From Fimenecus sp045613685 (GTDB lineage Bacteria; Bacillota; Clostridia; Oscillospirales; Acutalibacteraceae): a stretch of DNA of 64,000 bases. This document shows, in pieces, positions 1 to 9,321 of this stretch. How positions within the stretch are numbered: the stretch's first letter is position 1; each line of letters begins with the position of its first letter. The stretch is from NCBI GenBank assembly GCA_045613685.1, contig JAZLBL010000014.1, positions 1 through 64,000 of the forward strand. Reading direction: 5' to 3'. The position numbers and the translations under genes are program-made. The notes beneath the pieces are model-generated. The model was not told where the DNA came from, did no database searches, and worked only from the letters and a program-made list of their open reading frames with translations.

Positions 1-216
1 GAGCGTATGCGAGACTGAGGGAGAGACAGGATAGAATTAACTTGGTTTTGTTTATCTCTCCCTCCGTCACTCGCTTTGCTCGTGCCACCTAATTCTCGCC
101 TGTCGGCTCGGTCGGTGCTTCTGCTTCGCAGAGGTGTCCACTGGACACCCGCACCTCGTCAGAGGGAGGCAAGGCAATATTACAGTTTGAAAGAAATAGA
201 CAAACCCCAATTTGTC
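1..216. repeat. Composite intergenic repeat, copy A (left end cut by window)
   Basis: Bases 54-175 are nearly identical to 24147-24270; an example of a difference is CCTCCGT here versus CCTTCGT there. The block begins with CTCCCTC and ends with GAGGGAGG, so its ends are complementary. Bases 199-216 (GACAAACCCCAATTTGTC) also occur at 10868-10885, and a degenerate form lies at 24292-24308. The small open frame inside the block is repeat-derived and I do not call it a gene. The block is intergenic and ends before the lacZ promoter region. Confidence 0.8.
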
Positions 217-244
217 AAAACACACTTTTTCTTATCTTTTTTCA

Positions 245-273
245 TTGAAAAACTTCACACATTATGCTAAACT
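245..273 (+). promoter_or_regulatory. Weak candidate promoter for lacZ operon
   Basis: TTGAAA at 245-250 and TAAACT at 268-273 are separated by 17 bases. The -10 matches the vegetative consensus at only four of six positions. It sits 33 bases before the lacZ start. Confidence 0.35.
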
Positions 274-306
274 TAAACCATCTATATAAGACGGAGGTCT
301 TTTTTT

Positions 307-3300
307 ATGAAATATATAATCGACAGAGCAAATTTCAGACAATTTGACATTGCTGAAATAAACAAATTATCCCCAAGAGCATACTTCATCCCATATTCTT
401 CAAAAGAGAATTTGAAGAAACAAGATGTTCTCACAGAACGCTATAATAGTGATATGGTGCACATTCTCAATGGCGAGTGGGACTTCAAATATTATGAGAA
501 AGATATGCTCATTCCAAATGAGTTTTATACTGAACGTGTTCAGTTTGATAAGGTAACTGTGCCATCCACATGGCAAAGAACAGGTTATCGTGAACCTTGC
601 TATCTTAATACAAAATATGAATTCAATGCAAAACTCTATCCGGGAGTGCCACAGGATGTCCCAATGGGCATTTATAGAAAATTTATTAATATCGATAATC
701 TCGATAAAGTGTATATTCTCACATTTATGGGTGTAATTTCATCACTCGATTTATATATAAACGGTGACTTTGTTGGTTACAGCGAAGGCGCTCACAACTC
801 TGCCGAATTTAATATTACAAAATATCTTCACGAAGGTGAAAACGAGATTGTTGCATCAGTTTCAAAATGGTCAACAGGCACATATTTAGAGTGTCAGGAT
901 ATGTTCCGTGAAAACGGAATTTTCCGTGATGTTCTTTTGACTGAACTCGATAAAACATATCTCTATGATTTCAAGGTTGATACAGATAAAAAAGGCAATA
1001 CTTATGACTTGACAGTTTCATTCAAAATTAAAGGTGATAAAGAAAACTGTTCAATCGGTGCAGAACTTTTTGATGGCGAAAAACTTGTCGCAAGTGAGAC
1101 TGCAGATGCAAGAGCAAAGCAGAGCATCACATTCGGAAATCTTAATGTAAAAGAATGGAATGCAGAAGAGCCATATACTTATGACCTTTATATCACATTT
1201 GAAGATGCAAACGGCAACAAAACTTATGTAAAAAATATTACAGGTTTCAAGAATGTTGAAATTAAAGGCAATGTGTTCTATTTTAACGATAAACCAATTA
1301 AATTCAAGGGTGTAAACCACCATGATACAAATATGTATCACGGTTATGTTCTTAAAGGTGAAGAGATTAAAGAAGAGTTAGAGCTTATGAAAAAGCTCAA
1401 TATTAACTCAATTCGTACATCTCACTATCCACCTGACCCAACTTTATTAACTCTTGCAGATATTATGGGCTTTTATATCATTGATGAAGCAGATATCGAA
1501 ACTCATGGTGCGTGGGATATTAAAGCTCCAGCCGGAGATAACTGTACAATTAGCCACGATTTGAAATGGGAAGGCAGATATGTTGACCGTGTTAGCCGTA
1601 TGGTTTGCCGTGACCGAAATCATCCAAGTATCACAATGTGGTCATTAGGTAACGAAGCATGGGGTTATAATTGTCAGGATTCTTGCTATGATTACATAAA
1701 GAACTCGGGCTCAAAAATTCCTGTGCATTATGAAAGTGTAATTCATACAGATAGATTTGCTTATGATGTAATCTCTGAAATGTATCCAACCCATGAAAAT
1801 GTAGAAAAATATGGTGCAAAAACACATAAAGATAAGAGATATTTTGAAAAGCCATATTTTATGTGTGAATATGTTCACGCTATGGGCGTTGGACCTGGTG
1901 CGGTCGAAGAATATTGGGATAGCATTTATAAATACGACAATCTTATGGGCGGTTGTGTTTGGGAATGGGCTGACCATGCCGTTTATCATGATGGTAGCGA
2001 TAAATATAAATTCCAATATACTTATGGTGGCGACCACGGTGAAGAAAAGCACGATGGCAACTTCTGCGTTGATGGTATGCTTTATCCCGACAAAACACCA
2101 CATACAGGGGCTTATGTCATCAAAGCTGTTTATCGTCCTATAAGAAGTAAGCATATCAGCGGAAAAGTATTTGAGTTTACAAATACAAATCGTTTCAAGA
2201 ATTCAAAATATCTTCGTGTTGAATGGACTCAATATCTTAATGGCATCGAAAAGAAAACAGGTGAGTTGATTCTTGATATTGAGCCAATGCAGACAAAGAC
2301 TTATGAAATTCCATTTGTTGAATGTGATTCTTCACAAGATAGTCATATCAATATCACATATTTTGAAGGTGAAAACCAAGTAGCTATTGAACAAATCACA
2401 ATCAATGATACAGCTAACTTTTTGCCACAATTCACAGGTGTTGGCAAGGTGTCTGTTGCAGAAGAAAGCAATAATGTTACAGTTGCATTCCAAAATGGCA
2501 AAGTTGTTTTCTCACAGAAAACAGGTGAAATGCTTCACTACATCAAAAATGGCTATGAGTTTATGAATATAAACCCTGCAGATGGCAAGAAAGGTTTTGT
2601 GCCAAACCTTGTGAGAGCATCACTTGATAATGATATAATCGGTGAGCCCAAAAAGGCTTGGGACAAAATTAAACTTCACGATGCACAAACAGTGCTTAAA
2701 AAGTTCAGTTTTGCAGATAAGTCATATTGCGCAGTTGTGGCTGCATCTTATACAGTCAAAAAATCACACAAAAACTATTTCTATGCAAATATTGTTTATA
2801 CAATTTATGGTGATGGACTTGTAACAGTTGAATCAAGTCTTGATAAAGCATTTTTTGGTTGTAACGAACTTCAAAGATTTGGCTTAATGGCTGAGTTGCC
2901 ATCAGATTTCAATGTTGTTGAATTCTATGGCAGAGGCTCACACGAAAAACTTGAAAACATCTGTGACCTTAAAGACCATGCTTATATGGGTATTTGGCGC
3001 ACAACAGTTGAAGCAATGCACGAGCCATATGTAATGCCACAAGATAATGGCAACTGTGGTGGTGTTAAGTGGTTGAAACTTATGAATGAAAATGGTAACA
3101 CGTTTACAGTATATGGCGTTCCAAAATTCAGTTTCTCTGCTCACAACTATACTCAAAAAGCACTTCATAACGCAAAACACCAAGAAGAACTTGTATTTTC
3201 AGATACAACTGTTTTGTGTGTTGACGGCTTTATGCGTGGTACAGGTACAAACACTTGTGGACCTGATACTCTTCCAAAATATAAAGTTAAAACAGACAAA

Positions 3301-3336
3301 ACTCTTACATTCCGTTTTGCGTTCAAGGGTGAATAA
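307..3336 (+). CDS. lacZ: Beta-galactosidase, glycoside hydrolase family 2 (LacZ type)
   Basis: Hydrolyses terminal beta-galactosides, expected in the cytoplasm because no signal peptide is seen. The 1009 residues match the usual length of long LacZ enzymes. Domain order fits GH2: sugar-binding sandwich about 30-200, Ig-like sandwich about 210-315, TIM barrel about 320-600, a second sandwich, and the C-terminal small-chain domain from about 740. The acid/base Glu is E450 in SLGNEAWG and the nucleophile is E521 in MCEYVHAMG. The start is fixed by GGAGGT at 293-298. It is the first gene of an operon with a GNAT enzyme (1-base gap) and a GH95 fucosidase, which suggests breakdown of fucosylated galactosides. 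Confidence 0.95.
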   Translation: MKYIIDRANFRQFDIAEINKLSPRAYFIPYSSKENLKKQDVLTERYNSDMVHILNGEWDFKYYEKDMLIPNEFYTERVQFDKVTVPSTWQRTGYREPCYLNTKYEFNAKLYPGVPQDVPMGIYRKFINIDNLDKVYILTFMGVISSLDLYINGDFVGYSEGAHNSAEFNITKYLHEGENEIVASVSKWSTGTYLECQDMFRENGIFRDVLLTELDKTYLYDFKVDTDKKGNTYDLTVSFKIKGDKENCSIGAELFDGEKLVASETADARAKQSITFGNLNVKEWNAEEPYTYDLYITFEDANGNKTYVKNITGFKNVEIKGNVFYFNDKPIKFKGVNHHDTNMYHGYVLKGEEIKEELELMKKLNINSIRTSHYPPDPTLLTLADIMGFYIIDEADIETHGAWDIKAPAGDNCTISHDLKWEGRYVDRVSRMVCRDRNHPSITMWSLGNEAWGYNCQDSCYDYIKNSGSKIPVHYESVIHTDRFAYDVISEMYPTHENVEKYGAKTHKDKRYFEKPYFMCEYVHAMGVGPGAVEEYWDSIYKYDNLMGGCVWEWADHAVYHDGSDKYKFQYTYGGDHGEEKHDGNFCVDGMLYPDKTPHTGAYVIKAVYRPIRSKHISGKVFEFTNTNRFKNSKYLRVEWTQYLNGIEKKTGELILDIEPMQTKTYEIPFVECDSSQDSHINITYFEGENQVAIEQITINDTANFLPQFTGVGKVSVAEESNNVTVAFQNGKVVFSQKTGEMLHYIKNGYEFMNINPADGKKGFVPNLVRASLDNDIIGEPKKAWDKIKLHDAQTVLKKFSFADKSYCAVVAASYTVKKSHKNYFYANIVYTIYGDGLVTVESSLDKAFFGCNELQRFGLMAELPSDFNVVEFYGRGSHEKLENICDLKDHAYMGIWRTTVEAMHEPYVMPQDNGNCGGVKWLKLMNENGNTFTVYGVPKFSFSAHNYTQKALHNAKHQEELVFSDTTVLCVDGFMRGTGTNTCGPDTLPKYKVKTDKTLTFRFAFKGE

Positions 3337-3337
3337 T

Positions 3338-3769
3338 ATGATTGAATACAAATGGATTCCAGAAGGAATAATTGATGATTCTTTTCGTAATATTCGTATT
3401 GATGTTTTTGTGAAAGAACAAGGTGTTGACGAAGAAGCCGAATTTGATGACTTTGATATGCAAGTGCCACATCTTGTGATTTTTCAAGATGGCGAAGCTG
3501 TTGCAACAGGTCGAATTATTCCCTATGGTGAAGATACTGTCAAACTTGGCAGAATCGCAGTTAAAAAAGATAAAAGGGGATTAGGACTTGGTGAAAAAGT
3601 TGTTCTAGAACTTCTGCACAAAGCAAAAGAAGACGGAGCAAAGAAAGTCCTTCTCGGTGCACAGACTCACGCTGTGGGATTTTATGAAAAATGCGGATTC
3701 TCTCTTGTGGGTACTCCCGAATATTTAGAAGAAAATATCCCGCATTTTGATATGCAATTAACTTTTTAA
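3338..3769 (+). CDS. GNAT family N-acetyltransferase (YjcF/ElaA-like)
   Basis: A 143-residue single-domain acyl-CoA N-acyltransferase. The family signature is clear: IRIDVFVKEQGV near the N terminus, the acetyl-CoA loop RRGLGLGEKVV-type segment (KDKRGLGLGEK) near residue 80, and a GAQ...FYEKCGF segment near the end. The reading frame is open further upstream inside lacZ, but the ATG at 3338, one base after the lacZ stop, gives the full family length and is the sensible start, probably by translational coupling. The substrate is unknown. Its place between lacZ and a fucosidase may be no more than transcriptional convenience. Confidence 0.85.
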   Translation: MIEYKWIPEGIIDDSFRNIRIDVFVKEQGVDEEAEFDDFDMQVPHLVIFQDGEAVATGRIIPYGEDTVKLGRIAVKKDKRGLGLGEKVVLELLHKAKEDGAKKVLLGAQTHAVGFYEKCGFSLVGTPEYLEENIPHFDMQLTF

Positions 3770-3778
3770 GGTGAAAAT

Positions 3779-6151
3779 ATGAAAACAAATAAACTTAATT
3801 TTTCGGCACCACCATCAAAACTTAAACTTCGAAGACCTTATTACAAAGGTTTTAAAAACATCTGGGAACAAACTGCTTTGCCACTTGGTAACGGCAGTCT
3901 TGGCCTTACTGTAATCGGCGAAGTTAAAAGTGATGAATTGGTGCTTAATCACAAAACTTTATGGGTGGGTGGACCATCGCCAAAGCGTCCAGATTATTGT
4001 GGTGGTAACATAAATAAACCTGACGAAAATGGCAAAATGCCATATGATTATTACTATGAAATTCGCAAAGAGTTTCAAGCAGGTAATGATAAAAAAGCCC
4101 ACGAGCTTTGCGAAAAACTCATAGGTATTTATGATGGTTATGGTGCTTATCAATGCTGGGGTAATCTTGAATTCTCTTTTGATGATATCAAAAAATATAA
4201 AGATTATAGCCGAGTTCTTGATATGGAAAACGGCAAGTGCAGTATTTCTTATACAGCGAAATTAAAGGACAGAACTCTTGTTAAAGATACAAGAGAATAC
4301 TTTGTTTCATACCCCAATAAATGTGCGGTAATCAAGCTCACTCGTGAAGGTGGCAAGCTCAATTTCAATTATAAGTTAGCAACCGAACATGGCGGTAATA
4401 TCCAGTATAACGATAATCTCATTATCCACACAGGCAAACTCGAAGATAATGATTTGCAATACTGCTTATATGCAAAAATCATAACTGATGGTGACAGAAT
4501 TTCTGTTGGTGATACTTATAGCGTTAAGGGTGCAACAAGTGCCACAATCATTTTGTCGGCTGATACTGATTATCTTGACTCTTATCCTACATATAGAACA
4601 GGCGAGAGTGCAGAAAATCTTTTAAACAGAGTTAAAAACATAGTTGAAAATGCAAGTGAAAACAACTATGATACGCTTTATAAAACTCATACTGATGATT
4701 TTAAAGCACTTTATAATCGTGTTTCAATCGACCTTGACGGCATCGACCGCGAAGACGCTAACAGACTTATTCGCAAATATGCAAAAAATTCTGATTACAG
4801 ACAAAGAACAGCAGAACAACTTCTTTATCAATATGGCAGATATTTAGCAATCGGTTCAACACGTGAAACAGATGTTTTACCATCTAATTTGCAGGGTATA
4901 TGGAATTGTTGTAATGACCCTAAATGGAGTAGCGACTTCCATACAAATGTCAACTTGCAGATGAACTATTGGCCGATTTATAATGGTAATTTAAGTGAAT
5001 GTGCAAAACCGCTTATCCGTTATATCAAGTCAATGGTAATTCCGGGCAGACTCACAGCAGAATATTATACAAATATAAAAAGCGGTGAGGGTGAAACTAA
5101 CGGATTTTTGTTCCACACTCAATGCACACCATTTGGATGGACTTGTCCGGGGTGGAGCTTTGACTGGGGATGGTCTCCAGCAGCAATGCCTTGGATATTG
5201 CATAATTGCTATGAGCATTATGAATACACTCTTGATAAAGAAATACTCAAAGATGATATTTATCCAATGCTTAAAGAATGTGCAGAATATTTCTCAAAAT
5301 TACTTATTGAGCATAATGGTCGTCTTGTAACAGCACCTTGCTATTCGCCTGAACACGGACCAAGAACAATGGGTAACACTTATGAACAAGCACTTCTCTG
5401 GCAACTTTATGACGACTCAATCAAGAGCGCAAAGGCATTGGGTGTTGATGATGAATTAATAGCAAAATGGCTCGATATTCAGTCAAAACTCAAACCATAT
5501 GAAATTGGTGAAGATGGTCAGGTCAAAGAGTGGTATCACGAAACCAAACTCGGTGAAATCGGTCAACATCATCACAGACATATGTCCCATCTTTTAGGCG
5601 TGTTCCCTTGCAATGTTGTTAATTGGCACGAAAACCCTGATATTATAAAAGCCGCAATCATTTCAATGAATGATAGAACAGATAAGAGCACAGGTTGGTC
5701 AATGGGACAAAAAATCAACACTTGGGCTCGTGTGGGTGATGGCGACAGAACGTTAAAGGTTATTGGCGATTTGTTCAAAAATGGCATTTACACTAATTTC
5801 TGGGATTTGCATCCACCATTCCAAATTGATGGTAACTTTGGTTTCACATCAGGTGTCAATGAAATGCTTATGCAAAGCCATTGCGGATTTATTCATTTAT
5901 TGCCGTCTCTTCCACAAAAGTGGCAGAATGGTAAAGTTGAAGGACTTGTTGCCCGTGGTAATTTCACGGTAAATATTTATTGGTATAATGGTGAATTTGT
6001 AAAAGCAGAAATTACATCAAATATGGGTGGCACTTGCAAACTCTATTATGCTGATGCCGAATTCACAGTGGATAACATCTGCACAAGTAAAAATGGATTT
6101 GCAGAATTTCAGACTGAAAAAGGCAAAACATATACAATCAAAATTAAATAA
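3779..6151 (+). CDS. Alpha-L-fucosidase, glycoside hydrolase family 95
   Basis: Inverting fucosidase family that typically removes alpha-1,2-linked fucose from H-type glycans; some members act on alpha-galactosides, so the exact specificity is inferred. The 790 residues begin with the GH95 signature LPLGNGSLGLTVIG and the TLWVGGPSP segment. The barrel carries LPSNLQGIWN and HTNVNLQMNYWP, whose asparagines correspond to the catalytic Asn pair. The general acid is likely E525 in YSPEHGP, and D684 lies in FQIDGNFGF. No signal peptide is seen, so action is on imported oligosaccharides. The start follows AAGGTGA, nine bases after the GNAT gene. Confidence 0.92.
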   Translation: MKTNKLNFSAPPSKLKLRRPYYKGFKNIWEQTALPLGNGSLGLTVIGEVKSDELVLNHKTLWVGGPSPKRPDYCGGNINKPDENGKMPYDYYYEIRKEFQAGNDKKAHELCEKLIGIYDGYGAYQCWGNLEFSFDDIKKYKDYSRVLDMENGKCSISYTAKLKDRTLVKDTREYFVSYPNKCAVIKLTREGGKLNFNYKLATEHGGNIQYNDNLIIHTGKLEDNDLQYCLYAKIITDGDRISVGDTYSVKGATSATIILSADTDYLDSYPTYRTGESAENLLNRVKNIVENASENNYDTLYKTHTDDFKALYNRVSIDLDGIDREDANRLIRKYAKNSDYRQRTAEQLLYQYGRYLAIGSTRETDVLPSNLQGIWNCCNDPKWSSDFHTNVNLQMNYWPIYNGNLSECAKPLIRYIKSMVIPGRLTAEYYTNIKSGEGETNGFLFHTQCTPFGWTCPGWSFDWGWSPAAMPWILHNCYEHYEYTLDKEILKDDIYPMLKECAEYFSKLLIEHNGRLVTAPCYSPEHGPRTMGNTYEQALLWQLYDDSIKSAKALGVDDELIAKWLDIQSKLKPYEIGEDGQVKEWYHETKLGEIGQHHHRHMSHLLGVFPCNVVNWHENPDIIKAAIISMNDRTDKSTGWSMGQKINTWARVGDGDRTLKVIGDLFKNGIYTNFWDLHPPFQIDGNFGFTSGVNEMLMQSHCGFIHLLPSLPQKWQNGKVEGLVARGNFTVNIYWYNGEFVKAEITSNMGGTCKLYYADAEFTVDNICTSKNGFAEFQTEKGKTYTIKIK

Positions 6152-6163
6152 AACCATAAAAAT

Positions 6164-6194
6164 AAAGCCGACTCAATCGAGTCGGCTTTTCTTA
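6164..6194. terminator. Bidirectional terminator between GH95 and GPH transporter genes
   Basis: The stem AAAGCCGACTC (6164-6174) pairs with GAGTCGGCTTT (6179-6189) across a 4-base loop, with T or A tracts on both sides. The core stem recurs at 52621-52644 in an equivalent place. Confidence 0.9.
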
Positions 6195-6202
6195 TGGTTT
6201 AA

Positions 6203-8710
6203 TTATTTATTTTTCTTAGCAGCTTTTTTAGCAGCCTTTTCAGCTTTTAACTGAGCAGCATAAGCTTCAGCTTCTTGTTTTTCTTTAAGAGCTTTTGCTT
6301 CAGCTTCTGCTTCTGCTTGTTCTTTACGAGCCTTTGATTCTTCATACATTGCTGCAATATCTTCAAAGTGCTTGTAGTTTTCTTCTTGTTTAATAAGCTT
6401 TTCAGCGTCAAGATAAGGTTTTGCAGCACGTGCGAAATATGCGTGCTTATCCATTTCTGACTTAGCAGCTTTCTTAGCATCTGCTTTCTTTGCTTCATAT
6501 GCCTTGATGTCTGCTTTAAGTGACTTAACTGTTGCTTTATCTTTTGCTTTCTTAGCATCTTTCAATTCAAGATAGAGTGCCTTGAGTTTTTCATCACAAG
6601 CATCTTCAGTATCAAAGATTTTTTCAAGTTCAGCAAAATCAGGTTGAACAAGTTCTTCGTCTGCAAAATATTTTTTAAGTGCTTTGCAAGCAGATTTTTT
6701 GTTTCTTGCAAGTTCGATTGAGAACTTTCTGATATCGCCCTTAGGCATTGCTTTCGCAGTAGCTAATTCAGCTTTAATTTCATCAAGTTCCATAAGTTTA
6801 AGACCTTGAAGACCCGCACTGTAAATTCCCTGTTGAACATTTAACTGATATTTAAATGTATCAGTCCCGAATTTATCAAGTTCGTCACAAACAAATTTTG
6901 AAATTTCAATTTCTTCATTATATTCAAAGTCTGCTTGATAAGCTTTTTTAGCAGCTTTCTTTTCAACTTTATCTTTAATTGATTTATATGTCTTTTCAAG
7001 TGCTTTAGGCTCTTTGTCAGCCATTTCTCTTGCGTTTCTGATAATGTCAATACCTTCAACAAGTGAAGCGTCATTTGTGATGCCGTTACCATAGTCTTCA
7101 AAGAGTGCACGAACTTTAAGAACGCGAATAACAGATTTCTGTTTTCTTTCGTTGAAGTCATACCAGAAATAAGGAATAACGTTCATGAATGCACCAACAG
7201 CTGCGATGATGATAAGTGCATGCATAAGAGGAAGGAAAATGTTTAAGTCATACAATGCAGAGTTAGGGTTAACGTAGTTGTTCTGACCAGCTTCCATCTG
7301 TTCTGCAAGAATCTGACCAACAGTTTTGCCATCACCAAGCACGCGATTAAGAACTGCAGGGTCTGACGTTACCTTTTTAGCAACGTCAGCTGTAATACCG
7401 CCTCTTTCATAAATAACCGGAAGAACAGCAGAAGTACCGAGAGTGATAATTGTACCGATTGTTGCAACAGCAGAGAACATACCGTCAATTCTTTCACCTG
7501 TCTGATACTGTTGATAGTCACGGATGTCAGCCTGAATTGCTGGGTTAAGAATATGAGCAAATGAACCCATCAATGCGTTGAGATACAAGCAGCCCATTAC
7601 AAGCCAGATTGTGAGATTGTTGATTTCTTGTGTGAATGGAAGCATCATAAGAATGAATGCAATGTTCATGAAGTTTGTAACAACAAGAACTGCTTTTTTA
7701 CCCCATTTTCTGATGCAGAATGGTGCAGCAATCATACCCCAAAGAGAAGCGTTACCATAAAGTGTAACAACAAGACCGTAAACGTTACCGTTACAAGCAC
7801 CACCATAGTTGTAAAGCCAGTTAAGAATGTTTGCATAAGCAGATTCAAGGAAACCAATCCAACCTGCAAGTGAGATAATCCAGAAGTATTTGTTCTTTGC
7901 AACTGCACGAAGCGCGACAGTAAACTTAATCTGAACAACGTGAGTTCTTGCTTGAACAATCTTTTCTTCAGTGTATTTATAAACAAAGATACAAAGAAGA
8001 ATACCTAAAACGCCAAGAATAGGGTAGAGAAATCTGTAAACACGAATATCTGTTGTGTTTGTACCGAAAAGGTTTCTTGCAATGATTGGTGTGAAAAGGT
8101 TTACAATAGTAGGAGCAAATGAATAAACAACGCTCTTGATTGAAGCAACGTCAGCTCTTTCCTGTGTATTAGGAGAGAGAACGTGAATAAGGTTTTCATA
8201 TCCATCATAGAAGAAATAATAGATAAAGTTTAAAAGAATATTGAGAACAAGAATTATTGCGCATTTTGCAACATAATCTTTTTCTCTGCCGAGAATCATA
8301 CCTTCACCAACGATATAGCTTAACTTATCGTAAGGGAACCATACAATCAAATTACAAATAACAGCAGTAGGAATAGCCATTGTAACTATGTAAGGACGGT
8401 ATTTACCTGCTTTGTTTCTAGTGTTATCGATGATTGTCGCACGAAGCCCTGTGAAAGGAATATTGATGAGAATAGCGATAACATAGAGTAAATACATATC
8501 TGTTGGGCCAACACCAAGTGTTGAAGAAATAAGTGTATTACCCATAGCTAAAAGACATGCGTTACCTAATGTGATAACCATGTAAGCACCGATACCACCG
8601 CCAGAATAAGCAGCGATTTCGCGATAAGGCATATATCTACCTTTTGGTGGTGTTTTCCAATGGGTTTTGACCATGTCAACACCGTTTTTTACGGTTTGAG
8701 ATAAACTCAT
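6203..8710 (-). CDS. GPH-family (MelB-like) sugar:cation symporter with long charged C-terminal tail
   Basis: Glycoside-pentoside-hexuronide type major facilitator transporter of 835 residues. Residues about 25-520 hold the usual 12 membrane segments with the family loops (a TIIDNTRNKAGKYRPYI segment after the second pair of helices). Residues about 520-835 form a cytoplasmic tail rich in Lys, Ala and Glu, ending in near-continuous heptad-like sequence (AEAEAEAKALKEK, AAKKAAKKNK). Ordinary MelB-type proteins stop near 450-480 residues, and the tail does not resemble the IIA domain of LacS. The open frame reaches a GTG at 8719, but that codon overlaps AAGGAG (8724-8719); the ATG at 8710 lies 8 bases from it. 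Convergent with the GH95 fucosidase, so a sugar or fucoside substrate is inferred. Confidence 0.85.
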   Translation of the reverse strand: MSLSQTVKNGVDMVKTHWKTPPKGRYMPYREIAAYSGGGIGAYMVITLGNACLLAMGNTLISSTLGVGPTDMYLLYVIAILINIPFTGLRATIIDNTRNKAGKYRPYIVTMAIPTAVICNLIVWFPYDKLSYIVGEGMILGREKDYVAKCAIILVLNILLNFIYYFFYDGYENLIHVLSPNTQERADVASIKSVVYSFAPTIVNLFTPIIARNLFGTNTTDIRVYRFLYPILGVLGILLCIFVYKYTEEKIVQARTHVVQIKFTVALRAVAKNKYFWIISLAGWIGFLESAYANILNWLYNYGGACNGNVYGLVVTLYGNASLWGMIAAPFCIRKWGKKAVLVVTNFMNIAFILMMLPFTQEINNLTIWLVMGCLYLNALMGSFAHILNPAIQADIRDYQQYQTGERIDGMFSAVATIGTIITLGTSAVLPVIYERGGITADVAKKVTSDPAVLNRVLGDGKTVGQILAEQMEAGQNNYVNPNSALYDLNIFLPLMHALIIIAAVGAFMNVIPYFWYDFNERKQKSVIRVLKVRALFEDYGNGITNDASLVEGIDIIRNAREMADKEPKALEKTYKSIKDKVEKKAAKKAYQADFEYNEEIEISKFVCDELDKFGTDTFKYQLNVQQGIYSAGLQGLKLMELDEIKAELATAKAMPKGDIRKFSIELARNKKSACKALKKYFADEELVQPDFAELEKIFDTEDACDEKLKALYLELKDAKKAKDKATVKSLKADIKAYEAKKADAKKAAKSEMDKHAYFARAAKPYLDAEKLIKQEENYKHFEDIAAMYEESKARKEQAEAEAEAKALKEKQEAEAYAAQLKAEKAAKKAAKKNK

Positions 8711-8916
8711 TTTACGCACTCCTTATAAATAAGTATTATAACTCCATAATTTTAACACAATTTTAAGTTCTGTTCAACGAATAAAAACAAATTTTAACAA
8801 AAAATGAATACAAAAAACTATTTTCGTTAAACTTAACCAAAAGCAAATCAAAACAACTGTGCAAATTGCCAAAGAACATTGATTGCAAAATTACTCTATT
8901 TTATTGAATTTTTCTA

Positions 8917-8945
8917 TTGACAAATAAGCCTTAAAGGGTGATAAT
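8917..8945 (+). promoter_or_regulatory. Promoter of the M-box/mgtE unit
   Basis: TTGACA at 8917-8922 and GATAAT at 8940-8945 with a 17-base spacer. It lies just upstream of the M-box. Between 8725 and 8916 I see only A/T-rich sequence with no gene. Confidence 0.7.
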
Positions 8946-8961
8946 AAATAGGTAATAAACC

Positions 8962-9166
8962 TATTCGGTAGGTAAGGCTACCACAGGGATACGGATTACT
9001 GCCGCGAAATGGTGGAGACACTATTAGCAGGTCAGCAGGTCATATCGAAAAACAAGGTATGATTTAATGTAATTTCATCGCCCTGCGAAGCTAAAGCTTG
9101 AACGAATTGTGTGGTATTTTTGACTGCATTTTTGCGTTTGGGCTAAAATGTGGTCTTTTTTATTTT
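8962..9166 (+). ncRNA. M-box (ykoK) Mg2+ riboswitch with intrinsic terminator
   Basis: The conserved M-box blocks appear in order: GTAGGTAAGGCTACC, GGGATACGGATTACTGCCG, AGCAGGTCAGCAGGTCAT and AGCTAAAGCTTGAACGA. The P1 arms TTCG/CGAA lie near 8964 and 9103. The expression platform is a hairpin, GACTGCATTTT (9122-9132) with AAAATGTGGTC (9145-9155), followed by TTTTTTATTTT. M-box RNAs shut off downstream Mg2+ transporter genes when Mg2+ is high, which fits mgtE downstream. Confidence 0.92.
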
Positions 9167-9193
9167 AAAAATTGTTTTTAAGGAGTGAAAATT

Positions 9194-9268
9194 GTGGACA
9201 CGAGCCGAAGTAGTATATCGAAACCTCCAAGTATTATGGCGGAGCAGGTAACTGTCCGCAATTTGTAA
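9194..9268 (+). CDS. Candidate 24-residue leader peptide upstream of mgtE
   Basis: A GTG-started frame of 24 codons with AAGGAG at 9180-9185 and an 8-base spacer. The peptide starts MDTSRSSISK, contains the Pro-Pro segment SKPPSIM and ends VTVRNL. It lies after the M-box terminator and 53 bases before mgtE. Two overlapping hairpins involve its 3' half: GCGGA (9239-9243) with TCCGC (9255-9259), and CAGGTAA (9245-9251) with TTACTTG (9269-9275), which spans the stop codon. This looks like a regulatory leader ORF. The function is inferred; I know of no assigned family. Confidence 0.6.
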   Translation: MDTSRSSISKPPSIMAEQVTVRNL

Positions 9269-9321
9269 TTACTTGCCGAGTTTCACAAATAATATCCTAA
9301 AAGGTAAAGGAGTTGTGAAAT

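Noticed and set aside
76..270. 64-codon frame at the left edge
   Set aside because: It lies almost wholly in the intergenic repeat that recurs at 24147-24270, has no ribosome binding site, and reads as translated repeat.
3086..3337. 84-codon N-terminal extension of the GNAT enzyme into lacZ
   Set aside because: The extension has no GNAT sequence and overlaps lacZ; the ATG at 3338 gives the normal family length.
8717..8719. GTG as start of the long-tailed GPH symporter
   Set aside because: It overlaps the AAGGAG Shine-Dalgarno; the ATG at 8710 has correct spacing.
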